Below are positions 9,501-17,762 of a stretch of DNA of 64,000 nt, piece after piece. Location: assembly GCA_902764825.1 (NCBI GenBank), contig CACWXL010000001.1, forward strand, positions 62,001 to 126,000. Direction: 5' to 3'. The number at the start of each line of letters is the position of its first letter. Position 1 is the stretch's first letter. This stretch comes from Oscillospiraceae bacterium. Lineage in GTDB: Bacteria; Bacillota; Clostridia; Saccharofermentanales; Saccharofermentanaceae. Under the pieces are notes generated by a model. That model was given only the letters and a program-made list of their open reading frames with translations. It did no database searches and was not told where the DNA came from. The position numbers and the translations under genes are program-made.

Positions 9501-11039
9501 TCTGACAACGGAATATGAAAGGCCTGCAGAGATATCTCCGACGGAAGCGCCTTCCTTCTGAGCCTGCTTAACCTTTGAGTTCATGAATACGGTACAGCGG
9601 GTACCGAGATCGACAGGCTTTGTGGAAGACAGAGCTGCTTCAGCAAATTCGGGTGTCGTAAGGCCCAAAGTCTGCGCAAAAGTCTGGATAAACGAACCGC
9701 AGCCTGATGAACATGCCTCGTTGAGCATGATGGAATCGATAACGCCGTTCCTTATCTTCATGCACTTCATGTCCTGACCGCCGATATCGATGATGAAATC
9801 AACGTCCGGGCAGAAGAACTTGGCAGACTGGAAGTGAGCCATCGTCTCGATCTCGCCTTCGTCGATGTTCAGCGCGGCCTTGATGATGTTCTCGCCGTAA
9901 CCTGTAACGCAGGAATGAGCGATATAACAGTCGTCCGGCATCTTAGAGTAGATATCCTTCATGATAGCAACGGCGCTCATTACAGGATTGCCCTTGTTGC
10001 TTGCATAATATGTGTAAACAAGGTCGCCCTTTCTGTTAATGACAACAGCCTTTGTCGTTGTGGATCCGGCGTCAACACCAAGGAACAAAGCACCGGTCTG
10101 GTCCTTGATGTTCAGTACAGGAATCTGGTCCTTCATATGACGGTCATCGAAGGCTTTCTTATCTTCCTTGCTCTTGAAGATAGGATCGATCCTGATGATG
10201 TCCGGAACGAAGCCTTCCCTGTTCTTGAGCTTTACGAGCAGGTCGGAAAGGTTGACGGGATTCTTGCCGTCAGCAGAAAGTGCTGCGCCTAAAGCAACGT
10301 AGATCTGCGCCTCTTCAGGCATCCAGAATGAATCTACCTTGCCTTCCAATGTGCGTTCGAAAGCATTCCTGAGCTCAGAATTGAAGAATAAAGGACCGCC
10401 TAAGAAAGTGACATTGCCCTTGATAGGTCTGCCGCAAGCAAGACCGGAGATAGTCTGGTTAACAACAGACTGGTAGATAGATGCGGCAAGGTCTTCTTTT
10501 GCAGCGCCTTCATTGATAAGGGGCTGTAAGTCGGATTTAGCGAAAACGCCGCAGCGTGAAGCGATCGTATAAAGCGATCTGTAATCTTTCGCAAAGTTAT
10601 TGAGGCCGTCAGCATCGGTCTGAAGGAGCGATGCCATCTGGTCAATGAATGAGCCTGTACCGCCTGCGCATGTACCATTCATACGCTGTTCAAGGACAGG
10701 ATGCATATATGTTATCTTGGCGTCCTCACCGCCGAGCTCGATGATTACGTCAGTCTCAGGATGATATGTCTTGATAGCCTGTGTCTCAGCCATGACTTCC
10801 TGCGTGAACTTAAAGCCGAGCCAGTTAGCTACCGAAAGTCCGCCTGAACCCGTGATTACGACATCAACGTCGATTCCGGGGAACTTCTTGTTCAGATCTT
10901 CAAAAAGCTCATTTAAAAGGCCTGAAACATCCGAATGGTGTCTCTGATAATCGCTGTGGATTATCTTCTCGCCGTCCAGAAGAACGACTTTGATCGTTGT
11001 AGATCCGATATCAAGACCAAGCTTGTATACCTTGTCCAT
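6597..11039 (-). CDS. Giant acyl-CoA dehydratase activase-related protein (BadF/BcrD domains plus DUF2229)
   Basis: A 1480-residue fusion. Two BadF/BadG/BcrA/BcrD ATPase domains come first (GLDIGSTTIKVVLLD near residue 10; FLGVDAGSTTTKAVVINRKG near 320). Each carries cysteines like the cluster-binding ones of 2-hydroxyacyl-CoA dehydratase activators (GTCAGGTGSF with ASRCGVFAKS; EACSSGCGSFIQ with GTRCTVFMNS). Then come CQGCTNHCRL, a DUF2229 region (IGIPRVLNQYENYPFW) and a C-terminal half resembling dehydratase subunits (VLAGRPYHCDPEINHG, QTGGGCRATNYV, LSCGNSCGEGWF). The family is widespread in anaerobes; its substrate is not established. The start is ATG 11039 with GGAGG 7 bases upstream, not the GTG at 11042. 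It is cotranscribed with polA; no separate dehydratase is nearby. Confidence 0.88.
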   Translation of the reverse strand: MDKVYKLGLDIGSTTIKVVLLDGEKIIHSDYQRHHSDVSGLLNELFEDLNKKFPGIDVDVVITGSGGLSVANWLGFKFTQEVMAETQAIKTYHPETDVIIELGGEDAKITYMHPVLEQRMNGTCAGGTGSFIDQMASLLQTDADGLNNFAKDYRSLYTIASRCGVFAKSDLQPLINEGAAKEDLAASIYQSVVNQTISGLACGRPIKGNVTFLGGPLFFNSELRNAFERTLEGKVDSFWMPEEAQIYVALGAALSADGKNPVNLSDLLVKLKNREGFVPDIIRIDPIFKSKEDKKAFDDRHMKDQIPVLNIKDQTGALFLGVDAGSTTTKAVVINRKGDLVYTYYASNKGNPVMSAVAIMKDIYSKMPDDCYIAHSCVTGYGENIIKAALNIDEGEIETMAHFQSAKFFCPDVDFIIDIGGQDMKCMKIRNGVIDSIMLNEACSSGCGSFIQTFAQTLGLTTPEFAEAALSSTKPVDLGTRCTVFMNSKVKQAQKEGASVGDISAGLSYSVVRNALYKVIKIRDTEQLGKNIVVQGGTFLNDAILRCFELVSGRDVIRPNVAGLMGAFGAALIARKRGHEDGRSHVLGKDELDSFKMETENTQCQGCTNHCRLTIATFSNGTKFVSGNRCERGEDLALDREPASDKKKLPNLFDYKYSRTFSYYKPLKLEDAPRGEIGIPRVLNQYENYPFWFTVLTKLGFRVLISARSSHKIYEGGMETIPSESVCYPAKLAHGHIENLIDRGITTIFYPDVPYENIENQNSNNHYNCPIVCSYPEVIRNNVENLLEKNIRYLNPFMPLDNLDNVALHLTECFDYLGVSAEEAKQAVQAGAEEYYKYKEDIRNKGQEILKEMEEKGLKGIVLAGRPYHCDPEINHGIPQMINSLGLAVLTEDSVAKPGVLKRPIRVIDQWMYHTRLYEAAAFVITRPDLELVQLTSFGCGLDAVTSDQVQEILETSGKLYTLLKIDEVSNLGAARIRMRSLVVAMNERQELIDKGEARVFVPEENDSAPYTLQRVEFTKEHKKNHTILAPQMAPIQFELVESVFHKHGYKLKLLKQATREDIECGLKFVNNDACFPTIIVIGQMINAILKGEIDPDNTTLAITQTGGGCRATNYVAFLRKALKEAGYPQIPVITISAQRFEKNEGFEYTVSFALDAIKALCAGDMLSTLLLRVRPYEKVPGSANALYSYINRIGRKLFNPKNLSDDLTERYDVMMPNSYFSRSIEEKKEILECLSQIGVDFDNPPVITKYKEFVKFAVSKFDALPLADIPRKPRVGLVGEILVKFQPDANNNAIDVIEAEGCEAVLPGVLDFFLYCAYNPVWQAQNLGKSKKTGYIMKTAIKFLESLRKPINKEFAKTNGKFMLTERIQELAEKSSTVLSCGNSCGEGWFLTAEMIELIQDGVPNIICAQPFACLPNHVTGKGMIKELRRQYPKSNIVPIDYDPGASEANQLNRIKLMISTARAVREQEIEEEMKAKEG

Positions 11040-11057
11040 CACTTAACCTCCAAGTGG

Positions 11058-11816
11058 TTATCTGTTAGTCTTGGGCGTGCCCTTAGGCTGCGCCTGATTG
11101 TGAACTACGTTATTACCCGAATTTCTGTAGTTCTTATTGGAAGAGCCGGAAGTGCGGCTCCTTGTTGTTTTCTTACGCGGCTGAATGGAACCGAAGAGTT
11201 TAAAGGATTTATCCTTAAGATCCATAAGCCAGTTCATCTGCTCGGATCTTAAAGCATCCTTGAAATTTCTGGAATCAAGTCCCTGCTTAAACTCAGCGCT
11301 CAATGAGACTCTTAAGAGCTCATCCGGAATGCCGAGCGATAAGTCAAAGGGCTTTCCGAAGGAATCAAAGACTTCAAGCTGCAGAGAGTCACATACAGTC
11401 TTGCAGTTGGCCTCATAAAGAGCCACGTCGCACTTAATGCCGAGCTGAGTCATAAGACCTGTAAAGTTCAGAGTGATATACGGCAGATTGCTCGAAAAGA
11501 TCAAATGAAGGCATATAAGCTTCATATAGGACTCAAGGCAGATACACTCCTGATCACATATCAGTGACAGATCACCTTCAGAGGTCATCTTGGAAATATC
11601 AGCCTTCTCATTCTCAAAGCCGTTAGCCCACAGAAAGTAGAGTTCTCTGTAGACTTCCTTCTTAAAAGTCTCAAAATCACGCGTAAGGGGCTCAGCCAGG
11701 ACCTTACTGCCGAGATTGAAGATATACTGCATATATGATACTTCAAGATAGCTCGGAACCGAGAAATACTTGAAATAAGCCGCTACATCACGGCTGTTGT
11801 AGATATATTTGCGCAA
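11058..11816 (-). CDS. Hypothetical protein with basic, low-complexity C-terminus
   Basis: I do not recognise this protein. The first 210 residues look globular with no transmembrane helix (YIYNSRDVAAYFKYF, SLICDQECICLESYMKLICL). The last 45 are basic and low complexity, rich in Arg, Ser, Asn and Lys (RKKTTRSRTSGSSNKNYRNS), as in disordered nucleic-acid-binding tails. The frame opens at an ATG at 11837, but the only ribosome binding site (GGAG) lies inside that extension and is placed for a TTG at 11816. The promoter -10 at 11853 would leave the ATG almost leaderless. It is the first gene of the operon, 18 bp before the activase. Function unknown. Confidence 0.6.
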   Translation of the reverse strand: MRKYIYNSRDVAAYFKYFSVPSYLEVSYMQYIFNLGSKVLAEPLTRDFETFKKEVYRELYFLWANGFENEKADISKMTSEGDLSLICDQECICLESYMKLICLHLIFSSNLPYITLNFTGLMTQLGIKCDVALYEANCKTVCDSLQLEVFDSFGKPFDLSLGIPDELLRVSLSAEFKQGLDSRNFKDALRSEQMNWLMDLKDKSFKLFGSIQPRKKTTRSRTSGSSNKNYRNSGNNVVHNQAQPKGTPKTNR

Positions 11817-11852
11817 AAAGACATCTCCTGTCCGCATAATAATTCATTGTGA

Positions 11853-11858
11853 ATTATA
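11853..11858 (-). promoter_or_regulatory. Extended -10 promoter of the hypothetical-activase-polA operon
   Basis: On the minus strand TATAAT is preceded by TGC, an extended -10 element. No strong -35 is seen 17 bases upstream. It lies between uppP (ends 11915) and the first gene of the next operon. Confidence 0.55.
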
Positions 11859-11914
11859 GCATAAACAAGCTAATATACTTATTAAAAATAAAAGAGATAT
11901 TGGGCAATCGGATT

Positions 11915-12790
11915 TTAAGCCGGAGTACCGCCGCCGATAACGCCTGCTGCTCCAAGTATCAGAACAAGGATTCCGAGGCCGATACGGTACCAGCCAAAGC
12001 ATGAGAACGTATGCTTTCTGATGAATGCCATGAGCTGCTTGATGATAAGAAGGCTGACGCCGAATGCCGTAACCATTCCAACCAGAAGAAGTCCGACCTC
12101 ATGACCGGTTACTCCGCCGTCATACTTAAGGATCTTAAGAAGGCTTGCGCCGAACATTACGGGTATTGCAAGGAAGAATGTAAACTTGGCAGCAGCTTCC
12201 CTCTTGATTCCGATCGCGATAGATCCTACGATCGTGGAACCGGATCTTGAAGCTCCCGGGAAAATAGCAGCCAGGAGCTGGAAAAGTCCGATTGCAAGAG
12301 CATGTCCCCAGTTGAGCTGGTTAACGGTCTTAACAACGGGATTTCTGTTCTTCATAAGATATTCGACAACGATAAAAGCAACGCCGAATACGATAAGCGC
12401 TATAGCTACCACGAAATAGTTATAGAGATGCTCATCGAGCCAGTCATCGAAAAGAACACCTATAATTGCAGCAGGAACGCATGCTAAAGCTATCTTGAGC
12501 CATAAGATGATCTTGTCCTTCATGACATATCTGCCGATGCCGCTCCTTGAGAACGGATGATCGTTATTCTTTATGCCAAAAGGCCATATCTCTTTCCAGA
12601 AGATAACAACAACTGCCATAATGGCACCTAACTGGATGACTACCAGATAAAGGTCATAGAATTCGGGCGAGACATTGAGCTTCATGAACTCATTTAAGAT
12701 GATCATGTGTCCCGTAGAACTTACGGGAAGCCACTCGGTAATGCCTTCAACAACGCCGAAGATAAAAGCAACAAAATAATCCCAGATCAT
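11915..12790 (-). CDS. uppP: Undecaprenyl-diphosphatase (BacA/UppP)
   Basis: Integral membrane phosphatase that recycles undecaprenyl pyrophosphate to the monophosphate carrier for wall synthesis; the family confers bacitracin tolerance. 291 aa. Both conserved regions are present: GVVEGITEWLPVSSTGHMII near the N-terminus (acidic E and SSTGH) and FPGASRSGSTI around residue 180 (catalytic Arg/Ser). About eight hydrophobic segments. It is the last gene of the murD-leuA-uppP run, 34 bp after leuA. The pairing with murD here and uppS in the other large operon is a coherent peptidoglycan carrier set. Confidence 0.96.
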   Translation of the reverse strand: MIWDYFVAFIFGVVEGITEWLPVSSTGHMIILNEFMKLNVSPEFYDLYLVVIQLGAIMAVVVIFWKEIWPFGIKNNDHPFSRSGIGRYVMKDKIILWLKIALACVPAAIIGVLFDDWLDEHLYNYFVVAIALIVFGVAFIVVEYLMKNRNPVVKTVNQLNWGHALAIGLFQLLAAIFPGASRSGSTIVGSIAIGIKREAAAKFTFFLAIPVMFGASLLKILKYDGGVTGHEVGLLLVGMVTAFGVSLLIIKQLMAFIRKHTFSCFGWYRIGLGILVLILGAAGVIGGGTPA

Positions 12791-12824
12791 ATTCTAAACT
12801 CCTCTTTTCCTTAAAACCCCAAAA

Positions 12825-14507
12825 TCATAACACATTAATCATTCTGTTATATGCGCAAACTACGGCACGAACGGAAGATTTTGTGACAGAGCTTGATACT
12901 CCGGCACCGATATAGGTCTGTTTATTGGCTTTATTGGCAATCTCGATATATGTGATAGCCGCAGAGTCAGAACCTGATTTCATGGCATGCTCTGAATAGT
13001 TGGAGATCGAGAACTCGACACCTGTATAGTCGCAGAAGCCTCTGACAAAAGCATCCAAAAGACCGTTACCCTTACCTTTGATGGTAACTTCCTTGCCGTG
13101 ATCAGTAATAAGTGCCTCTACAGTGGATACCTGGTCGCTGTCCTGAGACTCCGAGAAGTTCTTCAGGCCGTAAGGCTCAAGGACATTGATATATTTATCG
13201 TCGAACAGATCGAAGATCTGCTGCGGCGTAAGCTCATTCTCCGTGCCGTTTTCCTCCGTCGCAGCCTTAACGACGGGCAGAAAATCACGCTGGAACGCCT
13301 TCGGGAGCTGGACTCCGAAATAAGTCTCCATGACATATGCGATGCCGCCCCTGCCGGACTGGGAATTGATTCGGATGATAGGCTCATATTCTCTTCCGAC
13401 ATCCTTCGGATCGATCGGAAGATAAGGAACTGCCCAAATGGTCTCTCCCCTTTCCTCCATCTTCTTTCTGCCCTTATTGATCGCATCCTGGTGTGATCCT
13501 GAAAATGCCGTAAATACGAGCTTTCCTGCCCAAGGGTGCCTGGGTTCGACCTTCATGCCGGTAAGTTCTTCATAGATATCGATCGTCTTATTGATGTTTG
13601 AGAAATCAAGTCCCGGGTTGATCCCGAGCATCATCATATTGATCGCAAGCGTAATGATATCAACGTTTCCGGTCCTCTCACCGTTGCCGAACAATGTGCC
13701 TTCGACTCTGTCAGCACCGGCCATGAGTCCGAATTCGGATGTGGCTACGGCCGTACCCCTGTCATTATGGGTATGGAGCGATACGATAATAGAATCCCTC
13801 CACCTGGTCTTAGAGCAGAAATACTCGATCTGATCCGCATAGACATTGGCAGTCTGATACTCAACTGTCTCAGGCAGGTTAATGATCGCCTTCTTCTCAG
13901 GTGTGGGCTGCCATACCTCAAGAACGCTGTCGCAGATCTTTACGGCAAAATCGAGCTCCGTATCGGAGAAAGCCTCCGGTGAATACTCAAGGATAAAGTT
14001 CGTACCGCTCTTGTCCTCATTTATCCTGCCGATTATCATTTTCGCGCCATCTACGGCAAGCTTGATGCATTCATCGCATGAGAAGTCGAAAACAACGTCT
14101 CTGTGGAGCGTGCTGGTCGCATTATAAAGGTGGATAATGACATTCGGAGCGCCCTTTACGGCTTCCATCGTCTTATCGATTATGTGTTCTCTGGACTGCG
14201 TTAAGACCTGGATGGCAACATCTGAAGGTATCAGCTTGTTGTCGATCAGGTATCTGCAGAAGTTATAGTCAGTATCGGAGGCTGCCGGGAACCCGATCTC
14301 GATCTCTTTGAATCCGATGGAGCATAAATATTCAAAGAATTCGACCTTTTCCTCCAAAGTCATGGGGACTTCAAGGGCCTGATTACCATCTCTTAAGTCA
14401 ACAGAACACCATATGGGTGCCTTGGTTATCTTGTTCGAAGGCCACTTTCTGTCCGGCAGGTCGACTGTCGGATGCGCCTTATATCTACGGTAATTCATGT
14501 CAGCCAT
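12825..14507 (-). CDS. leuA: 2-isopropylmalate synthase (long form)
   Basis: First committed step of leucine synthesis: condensation of acetyl-CoA with 2-oxoisovalerate. 560 aa. The TIM-barrel metal and catalytic motifs are present (CSVDLRDGNQAL; IVSLHTHNDRGTA; ADRVEGTLFGNGERTGN), with a C-terminal LeuA regulatory domain (TVEALITDHGKEVTIKGKGN ... RAVVCAYNRMI) that normally binds leucine. The N-terminal sequence YRRYKAHPTVDLPDRKWP marks the long, roughly 560-residue subfamily. GGAGGAG precedes ATG 14507. No leuBCD is adjacent, and the position between murD and uppP is odd for a biosynthetic gene. Confidence 0.95.
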   Translation of the reverse strand: MADMNYRRYKAHPTVDLPDRKWPSNKITKAPIWCSVDLRDGNQALEVPMTLEEKVEFFEYLCSIGFKEIEIGFPAASDTDYNFCRYLIDNKLIPSDVAIQVLTQSREHIIDKTMEAVKGAPNVIIHLYNATSTLHRDVVFDFSCDECIKLAVDGAKMIIGRINEDKSGTNFILEYSPEAFSDTELDFAVKICDSVLEVWQPTPEKKAIINLPETVEYQTANVYADQIEYFCSKTRWRDSIIVSLHTHNDRGTAVATSEFGLMAGADRVEGTLFGNGERTGNVDIITLAINMMMLGINPGLDFSNINKTIDIYEELTGMKVEPRHPWAGKLVFTAFSGSHQDAINKGRKKMEERGETIWAVPYLPIDPKDVGREYEPIIRINSQSGRGGIAYVMETYFGVQLPKAFQRDFLPVVKAATEENGTENELTPQQIFDLFDDKYINVLEPYGLKNFSESQDSDQVSTVEALITDHGKEVTIKGKGNGLLDAFVRGFCDYTGVEFSISNYSEHAMKSGSDSAAITYIEIANKANKQTYIGAGVSSSVTKSSVRAVVCAYNRMINVL

Positions 14508-14540
14508 AAACTCTCCTCCACCTTAGAAGCTTAAAGCCTG

Positions 14541-16031
14541 TTAAAGTTCATTCACGAGGTCTCTGAACATATCGCCTCTGTGCTCGAAATGTCTGAAATG
14601 GTCGTAGGACGTACCTATAGAAGACATAATAACAATCTCTCCGGGTTTTGCCCACTCTCTTGCCTTTGCGATGGCTTCCTTATAAGCATTTACGACATTG
14701 TCGCGGGTCTTCGGGAACTCGTAGACATCGCCTTCCTTGTCAGGGATCCTGTATATCTCATAAGGTCTTCCGTGAGCTTCCTTTGCGATGATATCAGTTA
14801 CAAGGTCAGCATTAGACCCGTAGATTATGATCCTGTCACAGACTTTAAGGATGGCGTCTCCGAGTTTGCTGTAGAGGCACTTCTTGTCAGCGCCGCCGCA
14901 GATAAGAACGCCTTTCTCGTTTCTTGCTGCCAGAGCGTTCATCGTATTGAGCGAACGGTTCGGTGAAGTATCGATTGATGAGTTATACCACCTTACGCCG
15001 TCAAGCTCTCTTATGAACTCGATCCTGTGCGGAACGCCTTTGAAGTTCCTTGCCACATAGGCAATGTCTTCAGGTTTTACATAATCGATTACCGCGCATG
15101 TTGCAGCAAGGAAATTCTCAACATTGTGAACGCCGGGGATAAATATCTCATCCATGCCGCAGATATCGTATTTATCGCCATTCTCATCGTAGATGAGCCT
15201 GCCGTCTTCGGTATATGCCCTTGGATACAACGGGGAATCAGATCTCATGACCTTTCCCTTGTTGGCAGAGAAAAGCTTGACCCTTCCTCTTGCTATATCC
15301 TTCATCTCATATGTCAGGTCACAGCCCGCATTAAGAACGACCTTACCGACAGGTCCCTGATTCCTGAATGCATTTACTTTAGCCTGGATATATTCATCGT
15401 AATCCTTATGGAAATCCAGGTGGTTAGGCGTGATATTGGTTACGATGGCTACATCAGCCGGAGTGTTCATGCCAAGGAGCTGGAATGATGAAAGTTCCAA
15501 AACGACCTTATCTTCAGGCTCGATCTCGGCAACACGGTCAAGGAGCGGAGTTCCGATGTTGCCGCCGATCCATACCTTATATCCCGCATGCTTTAATATC
15601 TCTGCCGTAAGCGTCGTAGTTGTTGTCTTGCCGTCAGATCCGGTAATCGCAAAGATCTCTGCAGGACAAAGATTCATGAAGAGCTCCATCTCCGTCGTAA
15701 GGATAGAACCCATATCTTTCAATGCCTGAAGCTCCGGTGTCTCAAATCGCATCTTCGGAGTCTTAAAGACGATGTCATAATGCTCATCTCTTAAATGAGT
15801 AAGATAAGATTCGCCCAAAGACCACTTGATATCCTGTGATATCTCCTTCAGAGCAGCGATATTCCTGCTCAATACCGGATCTTCTTCCGTCATCTTGTCG
15901 CATGCCGTAACATCAGCGCCCAATGAAATGAGCCACTTGATAAGAGGTGTATTGGAAATGCCGATGCCTATAACTGCAGCCTTCCTGCCCTTTATGTAGT
16001 TCTTAAACTCGTCAAACTTATAGTTAGCCAT
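14541..16031 (-). CDS. murD: UDP-N-acetylmuramoyl-L-alanine:D-glutamate ligase (MurD-like)
   Basis: Cytosolic Mur ligase adding D-glutamate in peptidoglycan precursor synthesis. 496 aa, longer than the usual 440-460. Motifs: N-terminal Rossmann IGIGISNTPLIKWL, ATP loop ITGSDGKTTTTTL, VVLELSSFQL, ITPNHLDFH, and VPHRIEF followed by WYNSSIDTSPNRS. The last motif replaces the textbook NDSKATN; an NDSIASSP-like form is common in clostridial MurD. Substrate specificity is inferred from family resemblance; another Mur ligase is less likely given the RIEF and GGADKK motifs. 9 bp after the ABC exporter gene. Confidence 0.88.
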   Translation of the reverse strand: MANYKFDEFKNYIKGRKAAVIGIGISNTPLIKWLISLGADVTACDKMTEEDPVLSRNIAALKEISQDIKWSLGESYLTHLRDEHYDIVFKTPKMRFETPELQALKDMGSILTTEMELFMNLCPAEIFAITGSDGKTTTTTLTAEILKHAGYKVWIGGNIGTPLLDRVAEIEPEDKVVLELSSFQLLGMNTPADVAIVTNITPNHLDFHKDYDEYIQAKVNAFRNQGPVGKVVLNAGCDLTYEMKDIARGRVKLFSANKGKVMRSDSPLYPRAYTEDGRLIYDENGDKYDICGMDEIFIPGVHNVENFLAATCAVIDYVKPEDIAYVARNFKGVPHRIEFIRELDGVRWYNSSIDTSPNRSLNTMNALAARNEKGVLICGGADKKCLYSKLGDAILKVCDRIIIYGSNADLVTDIIAKEAHGRPYEIYRIPDKEGDVYEFPKTRDNVVNAYKEAIAKAREWAKPGEIVIMSSIGTSYDHFRHFEHRGDMFRDLVNEL

Positions 16032-16040
16032 GTTTTCTCC

Positions 16041-17762
16041 TTATCCGGATATATACGAAGCATAGAGCTTACTGTAGAATCCGCCGTTTGCGATAAGCTC
16101 ATCGTGAGATCCGATCTCAGATACCCTGCCGCCGTCTATTACGACGATCTTATCGCAGGATGTGATCTGCGAGAGCCTGTGCGCGATTATAATGCTTGTT
16201 CTGCCGTTCAGAAGCTTCTTTACGGCTTTCTGGATACGGTCTTCAGTGACAACGTCAACGGACGACGTAGCTTCGTCCAATATAAGGATCGAAGGATCGG
16301 AAGCCATTGCTCTTGCTATTGTAAGGAGCTGTTTCTGGCCTTCGGATATATCATCCCTGTCGTTATCCAACATCTCATTATAACGCTTTGGCAGTTTTCT
16401 GATAAAAGAATCACAGCCGGCCTTTTTGCTGGCTTCAACAGCCTCTTCTTCAGTAATGTGACTGCCTGAGAACCTGATATTCTCCATTACGGTATCATCA
16501 GAAAGCCATGTATCCTGTGAAACAAATCCTATATAATGCCTGAGTTCTGACCGCGGAATTTCAGTTATGGACTTGCCGTTTATCAGGATATCACCCGCAT
16601 CCGGCTCATAGTAACGCATGAGAAGGTTAATGAGCGTGGTCTTTCCGCATCCCGTAGGTCCGGCAATCGCAAAAGATTCGCCCTTCCCTACCTTAAATGA
16701 GATATCCTGCAGAACAGGTCTGCCCTCAACGTATGAGAAAGAGACATTCTTAAACTCAATATCGAACTGTACATCCTTTGAAGGAAGGTCGTCTCTTAAC
16801 GGTTCTTCCGGTATCTCAGGGCTGTCTAAGTATTCAAAGATCCTGGCAAGACATGCAAAACTGTCGGAAAGCTCAGTATAAACCGCCGACAAATCGTTAA
16901 ACGGCTTCATGAACTGGTTTGCATAAGCTAAAAGCGAAGTCAGAGCACCAACCGTGATCGAACCGCCGATACCTGCAAGACAACCTGTAAGAACGACGCC
17001 TGCATAGATCAGAGCATTTACGAATCTTGATGACGGGTTGCTGATTGATGACAGGAATGTAGCCTTCGTAGAAGTCTTACGGTATTCTCCGTTTATCTCA
17101 TCGAAGCCTGATATCCTTGCATCTGTTACGTTATAGAGCTTGCATTCCCTGAAGTTGTTAACAGATTCTGCAACAAAGGATGTCTGCTTGGATCTGATCT
17201 CTGCCTGCTTTGCAAATGACTTATAGGCACCTTTTGCGATAGCGGTCGACACTGCGATCGACACAGGTGTAAATATAACGACGATAAGCGATATCTTCCA
17301 GTTGATAAGGAACATGACGATCAGAGTGATGATGATAGTGGCAATTCCTGAAGCAAACTGGTTCAGGAATAATAGCATGCCGTCTGATACGGTCTCCACA
17401 TCACTTATAATGAAGCTCTGGAGTTTTCCTGCCGAAGTCTTGTCGATATAAGACATCTTTACCCTGTGCATCTTTGAATAAGTAGCATTCCTCAGGTTCT
17501 GTCCTATGGCATATGCAATACGGTTATTCATCTTGATAAGCGCAAACTGCAGTAATGCGGCAACGACGATGAGACCGGCAATGATAAAGATGCACTTGAT
17601 AAGTTCTTCCGTGTTACCGAGATCATCTATTGCCCTTCCGGCAAAATAAGGAATCGCAACTGTAGCTCCACCAAACAGCAGACCGATTATCACAGAAAGC
17701 ACGACAAGACCTGAAGCACCCTTCAAATAAGAGAACAGACGCTTTAATGACTTTGCATTCAT
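16041..17762 (-). CDS. ABC exporter half-transporter with canonical ATPase site
   Basis: A 573-residue half-transporter: six membrane helices in the first 300 residues, then a nucleotide-binding domain with Walker A (GPTGCGKTTLINLL), Walker B plus catalytic glutamate (ILILDEATSSVD) and the H-loop (IIIAHRLSQI). Its signature motif is ISEGQ rather than LSGGQ. Combined with the partner just upstream, this is the pattern of a heterodimeric exporter (BmrCD/TmrAB class) with one consensus and one degenerate ATP site. The start overlaps the partner's stop by 4 bp. The cargo cannot be read from sequence; the neighbouring murD might hint at an envelope substrate, but this is weak. Confidence 0.9.
   Translation of the reverse strand: MNAKSLKRLFSYLKGASGLVVLSVIIGLLFGGATVAIPYFAGRAIDDLGNTEELIKCIFIIAGLIVVAALLQFALIKMNNRIAYAIGQNLRNATYSKMHRVKMSYIDKTSAGKLQSFIISDVETVSDGMLLFLNQFASGIATIIITLIVMFLINWKISLIVVIFTPVSIAVSTAIAKGAYKSFAKQAEIRSKQTSFVAESVNNFRECKLYNVTDARISGFDEINGEYRKTSTKATFLSSISNPSSRFVNALIYAGVVLTGCLAGIGGSITVGALTSLLAYANQFMKPFNDLSAVYTELSDSFACLARIFEYLDSPEIPEEPLRDDLPSKDVQFDIEFKNVSFSYVEGRPVLQDISFKVGKGESFAIAGPTGCGKTTLINLLMRYYEPDAGDILINGKSITEIPRSELRHYIGFVSQDTWLSDDTVMENIRFSGSHITEEEAVEASKKAGCDSFIRKLPKRYNEMLDNDRDDISEGQKQLLTIARAMASDPSILILDEATSSVDVVTEDRIQKAVKKLLNGRTSIIIAHRLSQITSCDKIVVIDGGRVSEIGSHDELIANGGFYSKLYASYISG

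Noticed and set aside
14508..14540. Leader attenuator or T-box before leuA
   Set aside because: The gap to murD is only 33 bp and contains a plain ribosome binding site.
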